Below are positions 62,650 through 64,000 of a stretch of 64,000 bases of DNA, in pieces. The stretch's first letter is position 1; every line of letters starts with the position of its first letter. Where the stretch lies: the NCBI RefSeq assembly GCF_002443255.2, contig NW_019211454.1:64534179-64598178 (forward strand), given 5' to 3'. Both the position numbers and the translations under genes were made by a program. A model generated the notes under the pieces. It saw only the letters and a list, made by a program, of their open reading frames with translations, was not told the origin of the DNA and ran no database searches. The DNA is from Varroa destructor. Its lineage: Eukaryota > Arthropoda > Arachnida > Mesostigmata > Varroidae.

Positions 62650-64000
62650 GATCATCCCCGAATCGACAACAATAGACTTTTGCAAACTAAAGCACTTTTT
62701 CATAAATATAAATGTAACTCCGCGCACTCCAGCTAGACATATGTCAAAATAGGCGCCGAACTTTGGCAGAGATGTTGTTTCCCGTCCATCATATAACCCT
62801 GAACTTATCCTAATAAGGCTGTCACCTGTCTTGTTCTCTACTCAATTGACCTGAAGCAGGAACACTTTGTGTTTTTACTATAGGCTAAAGCACTGAACCG
62901 TGGGTGTGTCTAGAGAGATTATAAATTTCCTACAATAGTGGGCCAATGGAACATAATAAACATAACATATTATTCTCTGGGTATACCAAGCTGGAAATGT
63001 ATGCTACGTCAAGACTATGCTAAAAATTGGAGTGGCAACCCAATACATTTTCACGAATCAAGCCATAAAAATGCAAATTAAATTGCTCCACCTAAATATC
63101 AAATTGTACATCCTTATGGCTATACATTTACGTAACATTCACTTTTACGGCTTTGCAAGGAAGTTTTGCTCTCTACCCGTTTGCTCTGTTGACAAGCGCT
63201 ACTCACGATAGCTACTGGAAGAGAGAGATTCCCAAATATAAATCCTATTATTAAAGTGGAACAGCGTATAAAGCAAATCTTCGATAGGCACTTTCTTGTC
63301 TTACGAATATTAGCTACTGTAGCTACGGAGGCTTGGTTAGTGTGGAGGTATTTGGGGGAAACGGTTTGGTCAGCCGATCCTGAACAGAAAATGATTTTAT
63401 TCGAGATCCACTCATGATGGATCGGGAGGGAATCCTTCGGTAAGACAGGAACTCATCATTAAGATTTTACGGGGGCACGGCTATAACTAGACGGTGAGAC
63501 CCAGTGGGAACTTTGCCTCGTCCGGCCTCATTGCATAGTAGGACTGAAAAGCTGTACGATATCAAAAAGAAGCACGCAAGGGGACCTTGGACGCATCTAG
63601 AATATATTGTGCTATTTGGAACTATCGACAAAGAAGCTCATACACTCCTTTTTTCAGAGAGATGCCGCTACTTCATCATCGTTCGTCAACGTCGCTGTTC
63701 ATTTCGAGCCGTCCGGACCGCCAACTGATGAAACAGTTGGAAGCTGCCTGCTTTTGGGGTCTACGACTAACTGTCCTTCGACAGAATTAGGTTTATTTTC
63801 ACTTTGAATGATCCAAAAATTAAACAATCGACCGTGATCATACAACGCATTCATTTTCTCTCAATATTGTTCTCGCCTACTCGATACTGAGTCGCTTAAG
63901 CTTCATCGCTTTAGTTGTTGGGGTGTGTGAAGAGGTCGGGAGCCATTTCGAAGTTGATGCATCTTGAATCATAGGATTAGATAAAGCCCCTTGGAATTTA
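62650..64000. other. AT-rich stretch, no gene seen
   Basis: Overlapping + strand frames at 63504-63807 open with GTG or TTG and are at chance length. The last 200 bases hold nothing recognisable. Confidence 0.4.

Overview
This window looks like non-coding or very gene-poor nuclear DNA from an animal, possibly an arthropod. It is AT-rich, and nearly every open frame is at or near the length expected by chance. The longest continuous frame starting at ATG is poly-alanine encoded by a CTG microsatellite. There are di-, tri- and tetranucleotide arrays, A-tracts, splice-like sites and a TATA/initiator pair. I see no ribosome binding sites, operons, rRNA, CRISPR or phage genes. The arthropod call is weak: it rests on overall texture and could be wrong. 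I could not identify any protein family, so no gene symbols are given.

Layout. Long AT-rich stretches alternate with short islands of more balanced, CpG-containing sequence. The islands lie near 1.0-1.8, 4.3-4.6, 10.6-11.1, 12.9-14.0, 14.6-15.7, 17.4-17.65, 19.6-20.0, 22.5-23.1, 29.4-31.7, 33.0-33.7, 37.9-38.5, 41.35-42.05, 46.5-47.05, 54.6-55.75, 56.2-56.55 and 59.6-60.5 kb. Most of the tentative exons lie in these islands. The best supported by signals other than frame length are two. The first is a TATA + initiator + ATG + splice-donor arrangement on the + strand at 59596-59941. The second is a splice acceptor + short terminal frame + two AATAAA hexamers on the - strand at 32865-33103. Other tentative frames are a 110-codon frame with a hydrophobic N-terminus (6815-7147), a 107-codon - strand frame with an ideal start context (55782-56105) and the 17.4-17.8 kb - strand frame. 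All are low confidence.

The firmest observations are structural. They are an almost pure (CTG)n array of about 80 units (26198-26439), a perfect 21-bp inverted repeat with a 4-nt loop (62604-62649), a perfect 19-bp inverted repeat with a 4-nt loop (29275-29316), a foldback cluster at 25207-25346, and several other microsatellites. Two decayed tRNA-like elements (7898-7980 and 21139-21210) share unusual positions in their internal promoter boxes and may be relics of one tRNA-derived repeat family.

I found no convincing multi-gene system. Nothing here supports a claim that the genes act together.
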